A DNA stretch of 6,375 nt from CAYVKM01 sp964452045 (GTDB taxonomy: Bacteria; Calditrichota; Calditrichia; RBG-13-44-9): positions 1 to 6,375 of the forward strand of contig CAYVKM010000136.1 in assembly GCA_964452045.1 (NCBI GenBank), in the 5' to 3' direction. Positions within the stretch are counted from its first letter, which is position 1. Each line of letters starts with the position of its first letter. Both the position numbers and the translations under genes were made by a program. The notes under the pieces were generated by a model. That model ran no database searches, was not told the DNA's origin, and saw nothing but the letters and a program-made list of their open reading frames with translations. Shown here in pieces: positions 1-6,168 of this stretch.

Positions 1-3
1 TAC

Positions 4-38
4 TGTCGAAATTTTCGACAATATAGATAATATCGACA
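4..38. promoter_or_regulatory. TGTCGA/TCGACA palindrome with an extra half-site
   Basis: Positions 4-11 (TGTCGAAA) and 13-20 (TTTCGACA) form a perfect 8-bp inverted repeat around one central base. A further TCGACA half-site lies at 33-38, 18 nt after the one at 15-20, and is followed after one C by six T (40-45). Two readings fit. It may be an operator with a dyad plus a third half-site. Alternatively, the arm at 4-9 can pair with 33-38 as a weak terminator-like hairpin ahead of the T run. No neighbouring gene on the left is visible, so its target is unknown. The symmetry is directly seen; the role is inferred. Confidence 0.4.
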
Positions 39-164
39 CTTTTTTCAAAATCTTTTGCAATTTGTTCAAAATGGAGGGACAAAAATTAGTTCGGGAATAT
101 CGGGTATCCGGAGGATGCCTTAAACTGCCAAAAGCGCTGATAAATATGGTATCTCAGGTTTCTC

Positions 165-186
165 CTGCTCAAAAACCATTGAGCAG
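165..186 (-). terminator. Hairpin just past the LapA-domain gene
   Basis: CTGCTCAA (165-172) and TTGAGCAG (179-186) pair perfectly over 8 bp with a 6-nt loop. On the minus strand the hairpin begins 3 nt after the stop codon of the LapA-domain gene, where a terminator or 3'-end stabiliser would sit. It is not followed by a U run on either strand, so intrinsic termination is uncertain. A 3'-protecting hairpin is equally plausible. Confidence 0.4.
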
Positions 187-189
187 AAT

Positions 190-411
190 TTAAAGCACAG
201 TCTTCTGTTTTGCCGCTTTTTGTTTGGCAAAGCTGGATTTTAGTAGCCATCCCAACATAATTCCAAGTATAAAAGAAATTAAGATGACTAAAAGGAGGGA
301 AATACCAAATTGCCAGAAGAATACGTGAATAGCAATTGCATTGAGATTCTGAAATAAAAGGACTAGCACGATGATGATTATCGCCAGAATTATAATGTTT
401 TTTGCCTGCAT
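190..411 (-). CDS. LapA-domain (DUF1049) small inner-membrane protein
   Basis: This is a 73-residue protein with two membrane helices. The first, at about residues 5-20, is almost pure I/L/V and ends in F-Q-N (20-22). A short amphipathic stretch with a Trp follows (about 23-35), then a second helix (about 36-55) closing with G50-x3-G54-W55, and a Lys-rich cytoplasmic tail. The helix-QN-helix-GxxxGW plan is the signature of the lipopolysaccharide-assembly LapA domain family (PF06305). Members are typically 70-110 residues. In enterobacteria LapA works with LapB in LPS assembly, but stand-alone copies in other phyla are uncharacterised, so only membership is claimed. The start is chosen at 411 because AAAGGAG (418-424, minus strand) lies 6 nt upstream. 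The frame is open further, to 507, but that extension has no such site and no membrane-protein character. The gene is monocistronic and divergent from the lipoprotein gene at 589. Confidence 0.82.
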   Translation of the reverse strand: MQAKNIIILAIIIIVLVLLFQNLNAIAIHVFFWQFGISLLLVILISFILGIMLGWLLKSSFAKQKAAKQKTVL

Positions 412-417
412 ATGTAT

Positions 418-424
418 CTCCTTT
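418..424 (-). promoter_or_regulatory. Ribosome binding site that fixes the LapA-domain start
   Basis: Read on the minus strand this is AAAGGAG, 6 nt before the ATG at 411. It decides for the 73-residue product over the 105-residue open frame. Confidence 0.75.
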
Positions 425-588
425 ATTGAACAAAAGATAATATGGATATTTCTGTTTTGCAACCATCTTCCTTTGTCTGGTATGCAGATATCTCTCTTGA
501 TGTCCAAAAGTTTATACTCGGTTACTTTTTCCGGTGCTTGCTTTTGCTTTTGGTTTTAACCTATCTTTTAAAAATTATTGGATTTTAC

Positions 589-1515
589 ATGAAAAGATTT
601 ATCTATTTGTTTTTAACTATCTTTATCCTGGCATTTCTTTTAGTGAATTGTAATCGAAGAAACTCAACCGCACCGGATGAAGAAATACCTGATTCGGTCC
701 GGATTGACATTCCGGCATTTGGATCGGATAACAGCCTGGAGATTGTTACCTGGAATGTAGAAAACTTCCCCAAATTATCGTCACAAACAGTTGAGGATAT
801 GACGGCTATCATAACCGAGTTAGATGCGGACCTTTATGGAATGGAGGAGATTTCCGACACGACCAGCTTCCGGCAACTGATTAATAGTCTGGACGGTTAT
901 GCCGGTACTTACTCTACCGATCAGTACGGGCCGGGAAATTATCAAAAAACCGCAGTACTGTTCAAAAAAAATATCATTTCTATTTCAAATAAGGAAATGT
1001 TATTTACCAATGATGATTACATTTTTCCCCGTCCCCCGCTTAAGGTGTATGTAACCGCCCAAAAAGGGGCCGAGGTATTCGATTTTACTTTTATCGTCCT
1101 TCACCTTAAAGCTTATGGTGATCCGGAAAGCGAAGCCCGCCGAAGATCGGCCTGTGTGAAACTAAAGAATTATCTGGATGGAGAACAGATTACCTCGGCG
1201 GATAAGGACTATATTGTGGTGGGAGACTGGAATGATGAACTTACCGATCCACCAGCAGACAATGTTTTCCAGGTATTCCTGGACGATCCGGCTGATTATC
1301 GCTTTCTGACCCTGGATTTACCCTCGGGAGACTATACTTACATCGGGGGGTCTTTCCGCAGCAATATCGATCAGATTCTGATCACCTCAGATGCCGAGAT
1401 TGAGTACGACAGCGGCGTGACCAACGTCATTAAAATCGATCAATATTTTAATGCATATGTCAATGAAGTATCAGATCATCGACCGGTGGGATCCGTTTTT
1501 CCGGTATTTCAGTAA
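589..1515 (+). CDS. Endonuclease/exonuclease/phosphatase-fold lipoprotein
   Basis: The 308-residue product is predicted to be exported and lipid-anchored. M-K-R (1-3) is followed by a hydrophobic core (4-19) and L-V-N-C (18-21), so Cys21 is the likely lipidated residue, although Asn at -1 is unusual for a lipobox. A short Ser/Pro/Asp linker leads into an EEP fold (PF03372; DNase I, exonuclease III and inositol phosphatase relatives). Visible motifs in order are W-N-V-E-N (55-59), the metal-binding Glu in Y-G-M-E-E (83-87), H172 in V-L-H-L-K, G-D-W-N-D (212-216; catalytic D213, N215), N-I-D-Q (259-262) and S-D-H-R-P-V (295-300; catalytic pair D296-H297). All core catalytic residues are present, so it should be an active metal-dependent phosphodiesterase or nuclease at the cell surface. 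The substrate (extracellular DNA, phospholipid or phosphosugar) cannot be told from sequence. The frame is open back to 442, but the lipoprotein signal supports ATG 589, although no clear Shine-Dalgarno is seen. The ferritin-like gene follows 44 nt later, probably in the same transcript. Confidence 0.85.
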   Translation: MKRFIYLFLTIFILAFLLVNCNRRNSTAPDEEIPDSVRIDIPAFGSDNSLEIVTWNVENFPKLSSQTVEDMTAIITELDADLYGMEEISDTTSFRQLINSLDGYAGTYSTDQYGPGNYQKTAVLFKKNIISISNKEMLFTNDDYIFPRPPLKVYVTAQKGAEVFDFTFIVLHLKAYGDPESEARRRSACVKLKNYLDGEQITSADKDYIVVGDWNDELTDPPADNVFQVFLDDPADYRFLTLDLPSGDYTYIGGSFRSNIDQILITSDAEIEYDSGVTNVIKIDQYFNAYVNEVSDHRPVGSVFPVFQ

Positions 1516-1543
1516 GAAAGATTGAGCAGAAATAAACGAAAAG

Positions 1544-1551
1544 AAAAGGAG
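1544..1551 (+). promoter_or_regulatory. Ribosome binding site that fixes the ferritin-like start
   Basis: AAAAGGAG ends 8 nt before ATG 1560. The in-frame GTG at 1551 overlaps the last base of this site and so cannot use it. ATG 1560 is therefore the start. Confidence 0.8.
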
Positions 1552-1559
1552 TGATTGAG

Positions 1560-2099
1560 ATGGCCGATTTACAAAAAAGTCTTGAGGCGCTAAAGCTGGC
1601 GATAAAAACAGAAGAAGAGGGTTATAATCTATACAAATCCGGAGCAGCAGGGACGAAGAATGAATTGGTAAAATCCATTTTCGAGCAGCTTTTTAAAGAT
1701 GAACTGATGCACATGGATCTGATCAAACGGTTTTATGCTCAACTGAATGATTCCGGAAGCTGGGCACAACTGACAGCTGAAGAGCGGGACTATAAAGGAC
1801 TAAGAGGCGAATATAAAACCATTTTCAGCAAAACCCTGGAAAAAGTGAAATCCGGGGAGGAGAAATTTACTGATTCCGATGCCACGGTTTATCAACAGGC
1901 AATCGATTTTGAGAACCGGGGAGTAAAAATGTACGCCAGCCTGTACGATGAAACCACAGATGAGAAGGCCAAAAAATTCTACGCATTTTTACGGGAGATG
2001 GAGCAGGATCACGCTGACGTGTTGGACAACACCTTCCAGTTTATGAAGGATCCGAAAAACTGGTATATGCAGAACGAAGGCTGGACCCTGGACGATTAG
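1560..2099 (+). CDS. Rubrerythrin-like diiron ferritin-family protein
   Basis: The 179-residue, all-helical, Glu-rich cytosolic protein has the four-helix ferritin-like/rubrerythrin plan. Helix 1 carries E18-x2-G21-x3-Y25 and helix 2 carries E48-x2-H51. After a connecting segment, helix 3 repeats E118-x2-G121-x3-Y125 and helix 4 repeats E148-x2-H151. These Glu/His residues are the expected ligands of a non-haem diiron centre. The tail (D-P-K-N-W at 164-168, then E-G-W) matches small 'ferritin family' proteins of anaerobes and FCB bacteria. No C-x-x-C pairs exist, so the rubredoxin domain of classical rubrerythrin (about 190 residues with it) is missing. Electrons for any peroxide reduction would have to come from a partner. 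Likely roles are peroxide scavenging or iron handling; the exact reaction is inferred. It is preceded 44 nt upstream by the EEP lipoprotein gene and followed by an intrinsic terminator, suggesting a two-gene transcript. Confidence 0.85.
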   Translation: MADLQKSLEALKLAIKTEEEGYNLYKSGAAGTKNELVKSIFEQLFKDELMHMDLIKRFYAQLNDSGSWAQLTAEERDYKGLRGEYKTIFSKTLEKVKSGEEKFTDSDATVYQQAIDFENRGVKMYASLYDETTDEKAKKFYAFLREMEQDHADVLDNTFQFMKDPKNWYMQNEGWTLDD

Positions 2100-2140
2100 T
2101 GTTTGAGATTCAAAAGAAGTAAGTTTCTTTAGAACCATTT

Positions 2141-2167
2141 GGGCAGGAAATATATCTGCCCTTTTTT
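2141..2167 (+). terminator. Intrinsic terminator after the ferritin-like gene
   Basis: GGGCAG (2141-2146) pairs with CTGCCC (2156-2161) over 6 GC-rich base pairs with a 9-nt AT-rich loop. Six T follow directly (2162-2167). It lies 41 nt past the stop codon on the same strand, as expected for the end of the lipoprotein/ferritin-like transcript. Confidence 0.85.
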
Positions 2168-2236
2168 ATTTCATATTATTAGTGTTTTACTTCCGAAAAT
2201 ATTATAGTAAAGTGTAATTTGTTTTGTGCTAAGCAA

Positions 2237-2372
2237 GATTGTCATTTCGGCGATGTCCATCATCTAAAGGACGAAGCCGAGAAATCTTCATTAGTTAAAT
2301 AGATTCCTCCCCGTCTGGCTGGCGCAGCCGGACAGGCACTTCGCTCACTTCATTCGCTTCGGTCGCAATGAC
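2237..2372. repeat. Degenerate interspersed hairpin repeat (GTCATTTCG...CGCAATGAC type)
   Basis: The ends are imperfect inverted repeats: GTCATTTCGGC (2241-2251) against GTCGCAATGAC (2362-2372), matching at 9 of 11 positions. A second nested pair is GAGAAATCT (2279-2287) against AGATTCCTC (2301-2309), 8 of 9. A third is GACGAAGCC (2270-2278) with GCTTCGGTC (2356-2364), imperfect. In the right arm sits a compact hairpin: GTCTGGCTG (2313-2321), loop GCG, CAGCCGGAC (2325-2333), fully paired if one G-T is allowed. The vocabulary (GTCATTTCG, GAAGCCGAGAAATCT, TTCGCTTCGGTCGCAATGAC) is that of small non-coding interspersed repeats common in Bacteroidetes and related genomes, usually between convergent genes as here. 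The boundaries are estimates and other copies cannot be seen in this window. Confidence 0.7.
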
Positions 2373-2411
2373 TTTTAAATCATTTTTTGCGGAGCAAAGT
2401 AAACAAGCCCA

Positions 2412-2990
2412 TTATTTTATATCGTCCTTATGTTTTTCAACCCAAAGGATCATGCCGGTCTCAAGGAGTGCTGCGATAACCAGCAGGGTAAAAACATATT
2501 TGAAATAGAGCGGCATCAGTTGCTTAAAAACCTCCATTCCGTTCTTCAGGCTGCTGGTGGTCATAATAACTGTTGCGACCCGGATGCCCATTCCAAAACT
2601 AATCCAGGAGGCGGGAAATTCCAGCCAGGCCACCGGATTGATCAGAAGATGCCAGATACCCTGCCAGCCCATTAGATCGTACCCGATAACTGCGACGTGG
2701 AATCCGGTAAAGAAAGCGGCCAGAAATGGTAGGATCAGGATAAAGCCGGAGAGAAAACCGGTAAACAGTGAGAAATTATTGAGCACCAGAATAAGAAGAA
2801 AGACCGCCAGAAATCCCCAGCGTGCGGAAAAATATTTCTCCATTAATTTTGCCACCCAGCGGGGATAGACCAGCATCCAGTGGATATTCTTATCGACGAT
2901 GCTGGGCGCAAAATAGATCCCTGCTATAAATAACAGGGCCGCGACAAATATATTGACAAATTGAATTTTTTCAAAAATATCTACATACAT
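2412..2990 (-). CDS. SpoIIM-family (stage II sporulation protein M-like) membrane protein
   Basis: The 192-residue polytopic membrane protein has about five hydrophobic segments (about 11-29, 57-71, 78-101, 114-142, 162-183) and a charged C-terminal tail. Family marks of SpoIIM/DUF95 (PF01944) are the N-N pair after the second helix (N71-N72), a Gly/Pro-rich third segment with F-x-x-G (G96), the L-E-F-P-A motif (123-127; E124 and P126) followed by a Gly-spaced helix (G133, G135), and a Glu in the last helix (L-L-E-T-G, E177). In Bacillus SpoIIM acts in engulfment with SpoIID and SpoIIP. Homologues are widespread in non-sporulating bacteria with unknown function, often beside RDD or AAA/MoxR genes, neither of which is visible here. 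No sporulation is implied. The start at 2990 is preceded only by a weak GGG, 7 nt upstream. The gene is divergent from the MBL gene and convergent with the ferritin-like gene. Confidence 0.72.
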   Translation of the reverse strand: MYVDIFEKIQFVNIFVAALLFIAGIYFAPSIVDKNIHWMLVYPRWVAKLMEKYFSARWGFLAVFLLILVLNNFSLFTGFLSGFILILPFLAAFFTGFHVAVIGYDLMGWQGIWHLLINPVAWLEFPASWISFGMGIRVATVIMTTSSLKNGMEVFKQLMPLYFKYVFTLLVIAALLETGMILWVEKHKDDIK

Positions 2991-3016
2991 ACTTTTACCC
3001 GTACTTTAAAAACTTC

Positions 3017-3102
3017 GAATAATAAGGATAGCCTCATCCAATTGCAAATTGCTATTTAATTAAAAAGAATTCTGAGTATCCGGATGCAATTGGATATTAT
3101 TC
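3017..3102. promoter_or_regulatory. Long bulged inverted repeat in the divergent promoter region
   Basis: ATCCAATTGCA (3036-3046) and TGCAATTGGAT (3085-3095) form a perfect 11-bp inverted repeat. Outside it GAATAATA (3017-3024) matches TATTATTC (3095-3102) over 8 bp, leaving 3025-3035 as a one-sided bulge that can itself fold through GGAT (3026-3029) and ATCC (3036-3039). It lies between the divergent starts at 2990 and 3165, about 63 nt upstream of the MBL start codon. It could be a shared operator (CCAATTGCA as half-site) or a 5'-leader structure of either transcript. The symmetry is seen; the function is not. Confidence 0.5.
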
Positions 3103-3164
3103 ATATTATTTTTCCTAAGGTTCGGGTAGACGGTTAATTTTATTATCTGCGGGACTATTTGATT

Positions 3165-4001
3165 ATGTTCAGAAGATTCAGCAGTCAATTTTTGGGAATG
3201 AATTCCGGTGTGGTCTATCAGGAAAAAGCCGCCTATGTCGTTGACCCGGGAGTTTTTCCCCAGGAAATCAAAAAAATCCAGGATTTTTTAAGGAAAGAGA
3301 ATCTGGAGCAAATTACGGTTCTACTTACTCATACCCATGGCGATCATATTTCCGGCTGGTTTGCTTTCAAAGACTACCCCACCTATGGCCATAAATGCAT
3401 ATCAAAGAAATCCCGGGAGGTAAGGGATAATGATGTTCGTTATTTGAAAGGAATGTACCGTAAGCAGGGCATCGATGAAACGGAAAATCTGGTATTTCCT
3501 GGTCCGATTATCCTTCTTGAGGAAGGAATTGAAGAAAGAATTCCTCCCTTCTCATTTATTTTTTATCATGTTCCCGGTCATTCTCCTGATATGAGTGCCA
3601 TTGTAATTCCGAAGGAAAAAATGTTGTTTTCCGGTGATATGCTCATTCAGGGGCCAACACCGTTTATATTGCATAGCACCCGTCTTTACTGGAAAAGTCT
3701 GCAGCGTTTTCAGGAATTGGTTGAACATTACGATTTACGTTGCATGATTCCCGGACACGGAAAGCCGGCCAGATCCCGCAATGAGATTATGGAGAGAATC
3801 GAAGAGGAAAAAAAATATCTGAAGAATTTAGTTTGGGAAGGACTTAAATTGGCCCAGGCGGGACTGGATAAAGGTGAGATCAAATCGCAGTTGACAGATT
3901 TAAATAATCATTTTGCCCGGACCCATGCCCATCAGGCCAATGTTCAGACCTTTATGAGAGAACTTGAAGAATGGCTGGACGAAGAAATGATGGTGCTTTA
4001 G
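3165..4001 (+). CDS. Metallo-beta-lactamase-fold hydrolase
   Basis: The 278-residue cytosolic protein has no signal peptide. It carries the full binuclear zinc set of the MBL superfamily: T-H-T-H-G-D-H (55-61; H56, H58, D60, H61), H139 in V-P-G-H-S, D158 in F-S-G-D-M and H198 in I-P-G-H-G. The N-terminal G-V-V-Y...D-P-G strand pair and the C-terminal helical part (about 205-275, with H249, H254 and H256) recall the glyoxalase II / LACTB2-like group, in which the C-terminal helices contact substrate. Candidate reactions are thioester or phosphoester hydrolysis; the substrate cannot be assigned. The start is placed at ATG 3165, with GGGA at 3151-3154 as a weak ribosome site. A TTG at 3159 would add two residues. 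The M1 aminopeptidase gene follows 68 nt downstream with no terminator between, so co-transcription is possible, though the AT-rich gap could hold a separate promoter. Confidence 0.85.
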   Translation: MFRRFSSQFLGMNSGVVYQEKAAYVVDPGVFPQEIKKIQDFLRKENLEQITVLLTHTHGDHISGWFAFKDYPTYGHKCISKKSREVRDNDVRYLKGMYRKQGIDETENLVFPGPIILLEEGIEERIPPFSFIFYHVPGHSPDMSAIVIPKEKMLFSGDMLIQGPTPFILHSTRLYWKSLQRFQELVEHYDLRCMIPGHGKPARSRNEIMERIEEEKKYLKNLVWEGLKLAQAGLDKGEIKSQLTDLNNHFARTHAHQANVQTFMRELEEWLDEEMMVL

Positions 4002-4069
4002 GTTTTATAGAACTTTATAAATTTATTTATAGTTTATTCAAGTATTAACTAGTAAGAGGTATTTGAAAA

Positions 4070-6121
4070 ATGAAAAAGAGAATGCTACTCGTGGTAATTT
4101 TATTAGCGGTATCAGTTGTATATGCGCAACAGGACGTTGTAAAACGGGCTACAGAGCTGGCCGAAACCAGCAAAAAAATAATGGAATTGGAGCGGGAAAG
4201 TTTCGCCCGGAAATTTAATACTGTCAATGAAACGATGTTTCCAGATTCCGCGGATTATGATCAATTGTATTATGATCTCAATTTTACCATCACAACTTCA
4301 CCCCAGAATCTGGCCGGTGTGGTGCATGGGATATTCAAAAGCAATATCAACAACCTCAATGAGATTAAGCTGAATTTCGACTCCCGCGAAGGTCTGACAC
4401 CCTGGGCTAATTTTACCGTTACCGGAAATGTGGCCTCATATACCCATTCGGACTGGGTTTTACGGGTTACGCTGGATCAGACCTATAACATGGGCGATAC
4501 ATTTGCTATTGATGTCACCTATTCCGGACTGCCTCGCGGTGGCGGATTTCAGGCATTCAGCTTTGATGTGAATAACTACGGTGCTCCGGTTATCTCCACC
4601 TTAAGCGAACCTTATTTTGCCCAAACCTGGTGGCCGTGCAAGGATGATCCTTCCGATAAGCTGGATTCGGTGCGCATTACCGTAACTGTGCCGGATCAGT
4701 TTGTGGTAGCCTCCAACGGGTTATTGGAAAGTGAAGTGACCAATCCTGGCAATACCAAAACTTTTATCTGGAATGAAAGATATCCCATTACTACTTATCT
4801 GGTATCTCTGGCTGTCTCCAACTATACCGTCTTTGCCGATTCCTTCGAATATGCACCCGGACAATTTATGCCCATCGAATATTATGTTTATCCGCAGAAT
4901 TACAACACTGCCCAGACTGCTTTTCAGTTGTTACCGGATATGCTGGCAGTGTACAGTAACCTGTATGGTATGTATCCCTTTATCAACGAAAAATACGGGC
5001 AGGCGGAGTTCGAATGGGGCGGTGCCATGGAACATCAGACCTGCACCAGTATTGGCGGGGTGAGCACCGGCTGGGAAACCATATATGCCCATGAATTATC
5101 CCACCAGTGGTTTGGGGATCTGGTAACCTGTCATGACTGGGGTCATATCTGGCTCAACGAGGGATTTGCCGAATACAGCGAGGCGTTATGGATGGAAGCC
5201 TTCTATGGAAACGCAGCATTTCACACCTATATGAATAATTCGCTTTCCTCCGGTAACTTCACTTCCTCCACCTTTCAAGATCCGGTTTACCGATATGATA
5301 CCAGCAATACTTATTACATCTTTGCCTGGACAGTTTATATTAAAGGCGCCTGGGTCCTGCATACACTCCGGCATGTGGTGGGGGACTCTACTTTCTTCGA
5401 AATTATGCATGACTATCCTAACGATCCCCAGTTCGCATTTAAGGATGCCACCACCGAGCAATTCCGGGACTACTGTGAGATGAAAAGTGGAATGGACCTG
5501 GACTTCTTCTTCCAGCAATGGATCTATGAAGCCTATTATCCGGTTTATGAGTGGGGTTATTCCCATTACCTACAGGGGTCTCAGGATTTCCTGCATGTGC
5601 AGATTGATCAGAAACAGAATCTGTCCGGATATAACCATTTGTATAAAATGCCCATCGATCTGGTGGTTAGTTATAGCAACGGACAAAAAGATACGCTGGT
5701 AGTGTGGGACTCTCTGCAAACGCAGACCTTCGAAATTCCAATTAACGGTACACCAACTGTAGTGACTTTCGATCCGGATAAATGGATTCTGAAACAAGCT
5801 TCTCAGATCCAGGTGACCGGAATTGGGGATGACATTGATCTGACTTCTACTTTTGAATTGTACCAGAATTTCCCCAATCCGTTTAATGCCACCACCTGGA
5901 TTCCCTTTGGTCTGGATACCAGCGGACAGGTAAAGCTGGAAATCTATGACATTACCGGACGGAAGGTGCGCACTCTGATTGATGGATTCTATCAGCAGGG
6001 TGACGTGGTAAAATGGGATGGACGGGATGATCAGAATCGGGTGGTCGCCAGCGGGGTCTATGTTTACCAGATTCGTTTTCAGGACAGGATGCTGTCTAAA
6101 AAAATGCTTATGGTTCGTTGA
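4070..6121 (+). CDS. Secreted M1-family aminopeptidase with C-terminal sorting-like domain
   Basis: The 683-residue zinc exopeptidase is predicted to be extracellular or surface-bound. A signal peptide (1-19, cleavage after V-Y-A) is followed by a Lys/Glu-rich helix (about 22-50), the beta-saddle N-domain typical of M1 (about 60-255), and the thermolysin-like catalytic domain (about 256-495). Key residues are G-G-A-M-E-H (317-322), H-E-L-S-H (341-345; zinc H341 and H345, base E342), zinc ligand E364 in N-E-G-F-A-E, and Y423 in Y-x-K-G as the transition-state Tyr. A beta-rich domain ending in D-P-D-K-W (568-572) replaces the large helical C-domain of PepN/ERAP. Residues about 595-683 form a FlgD-Ig/type A sorting-like module with Y-Q-N-F-P-N-P-F-N (598-606), W-D-G-R-D (649-653) and a basic tail. 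It probably releases N-terminal residues from external peptides. The module predicts type IX-like export, but no secretion gene is visible. AAGAGG at 4054-4059 is the ribosome site, 10 nt before the ATG. Confidence 0.93.
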   Translation: MKKRMLLVVILLAVSVVYAQQDVVKRATELAETSKKIMELERESFARKFNTVNETMFPDSADYDQLYYDLNFTITTSPQNLAGVVHGIFKSNINNLNEIKLNFDSREGLTPWANFTVTGNVASYTHSDWVLRVTLDQTYNMGDTFAIDVTYSGLPRGGGFQAFSFDVNNYGAPVISTLSEPYFAQTWWPCKDDPSDKLDSVRITVTVPDQFVVASNGLLESEVTNPGNTKTFIWNERYPITTYLVSLAVSNYTVFADSFEYAPGQFMPIEYYVYPQNYNTAQTAFQLLPDMLAVYSNLYGMYPFINEKYGQAEFEWGGAMEHQTCTSIGGVSTGWETIYAHELSHQWFGDLVTCHDWGHIWLNEGFAEYSEALWMEAFYGNAAFHTYMNNSLSSGNFTSSTFQDPVYRYDTSNTYYIFAWTVYIKGAWVLHTLRHVVGDSTFFEIMHDYPNDPQFAFKDATTEQFRDYCEMKSGMDLDFFFQQWIYEAYYPVYEWGYSHYLQGSQDFLHVQIDQKQNLSGYNHLYKMPIDLVVSYSNGQKDTLVVWDSLQTQTFEIPINGTPTVVTFDPDKWILKQASQIQVTGIGDDIDLTSTFELYQNFPNPFNATTWIPFGLDTSGQVKLEIYDITGRKVRTLIDGFYQQGDVVKWDGRDDQNRVVASGVYVYQIRFQDRMLSKKMLMVR

Positions 6122-6168
6122 TCAAGAATCGATGTTCTATTTTATTATTCTGACAGAGCAATTTTTCA

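Larger units (their letters stand above)
1..189. other. Left-edge stretch without a confident gene
   Basis: This stretch lies beyond the 3' end of the minus-strand LapA-domain gene. The plus-strand frame starting at base 2 stays open to a TAA at 191-193. It could therefore be the last 63 codons of a gene entering from the left, with a second possible start at ATG 71. However, the product resembles no family I know, ATG 71 has no ribosome binding site, and the AT-rich reading looks like low-complexity I/D/N/F. I do not call a gene. The stretch also holds the palindrome at 4-20 and the hairpin at 165-186. Confidence 0.4.
2100..2411. other. Convergent spacer holding a terminator and a repeat
   Basis: This 312-nt gap separates the 3' ends of the plus-strand ferritin-like gene and the minus-strand SpoIIM-family gene. 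It contains the terminator at 2141-2167, an AT-rich stretch with a weak 6-bp dyad (2186-2191 with 2206-2211), and the interspersed repeat at about 2237-2372. No coding frame in it looks real. Confidence 0.7.

Noticed and set aside
86..466. 126-codon open frame on the minus strand
   Set aside because: It overlaps the LapA-domain gene in another frame on the same strand, has no ribosome site, and its composition (C, W, H, P mix) looks unlike a real protein. The 73-residue LapA reading has a Shine-Dalgarno and family motifs.
442..588. Upstream extension of the EEP lipoprotein frame
   Set aside because: The extra 49 residues would place a second hydrophobic stretch before a good lipoprotein signal. 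They are not preceded by a ribosome site, and a divergent promoter region is expected here.
1551..1559. GTG start for the ferritin-like gene
   Set aside because: The GTG overlaps the AAAAGGAG site, which is ideally spaced for ATG 1560.
2430..2868. Two plus-strand open frames opposite the SpoIIM-family gene
   Set aside because: They are antisense shadows: their products are basic and Pro-rich with no family character, while the minus strand encodes a coherent membrane protein with SpoIIM motifs.
3159..3164. TTG start for the MBL gene
   Set aside because: It adds only two residues before an ATG, and no ribosome site favours it. It remains possible but is the weaker choice.
4773..5797. Several open frames of 62-126 codons on both strands inside the M1 gene
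   Set aside because: All lie within the M1 coding frame, whose catalytic motifs are intact. None has a ribosome site or recognisable domain.
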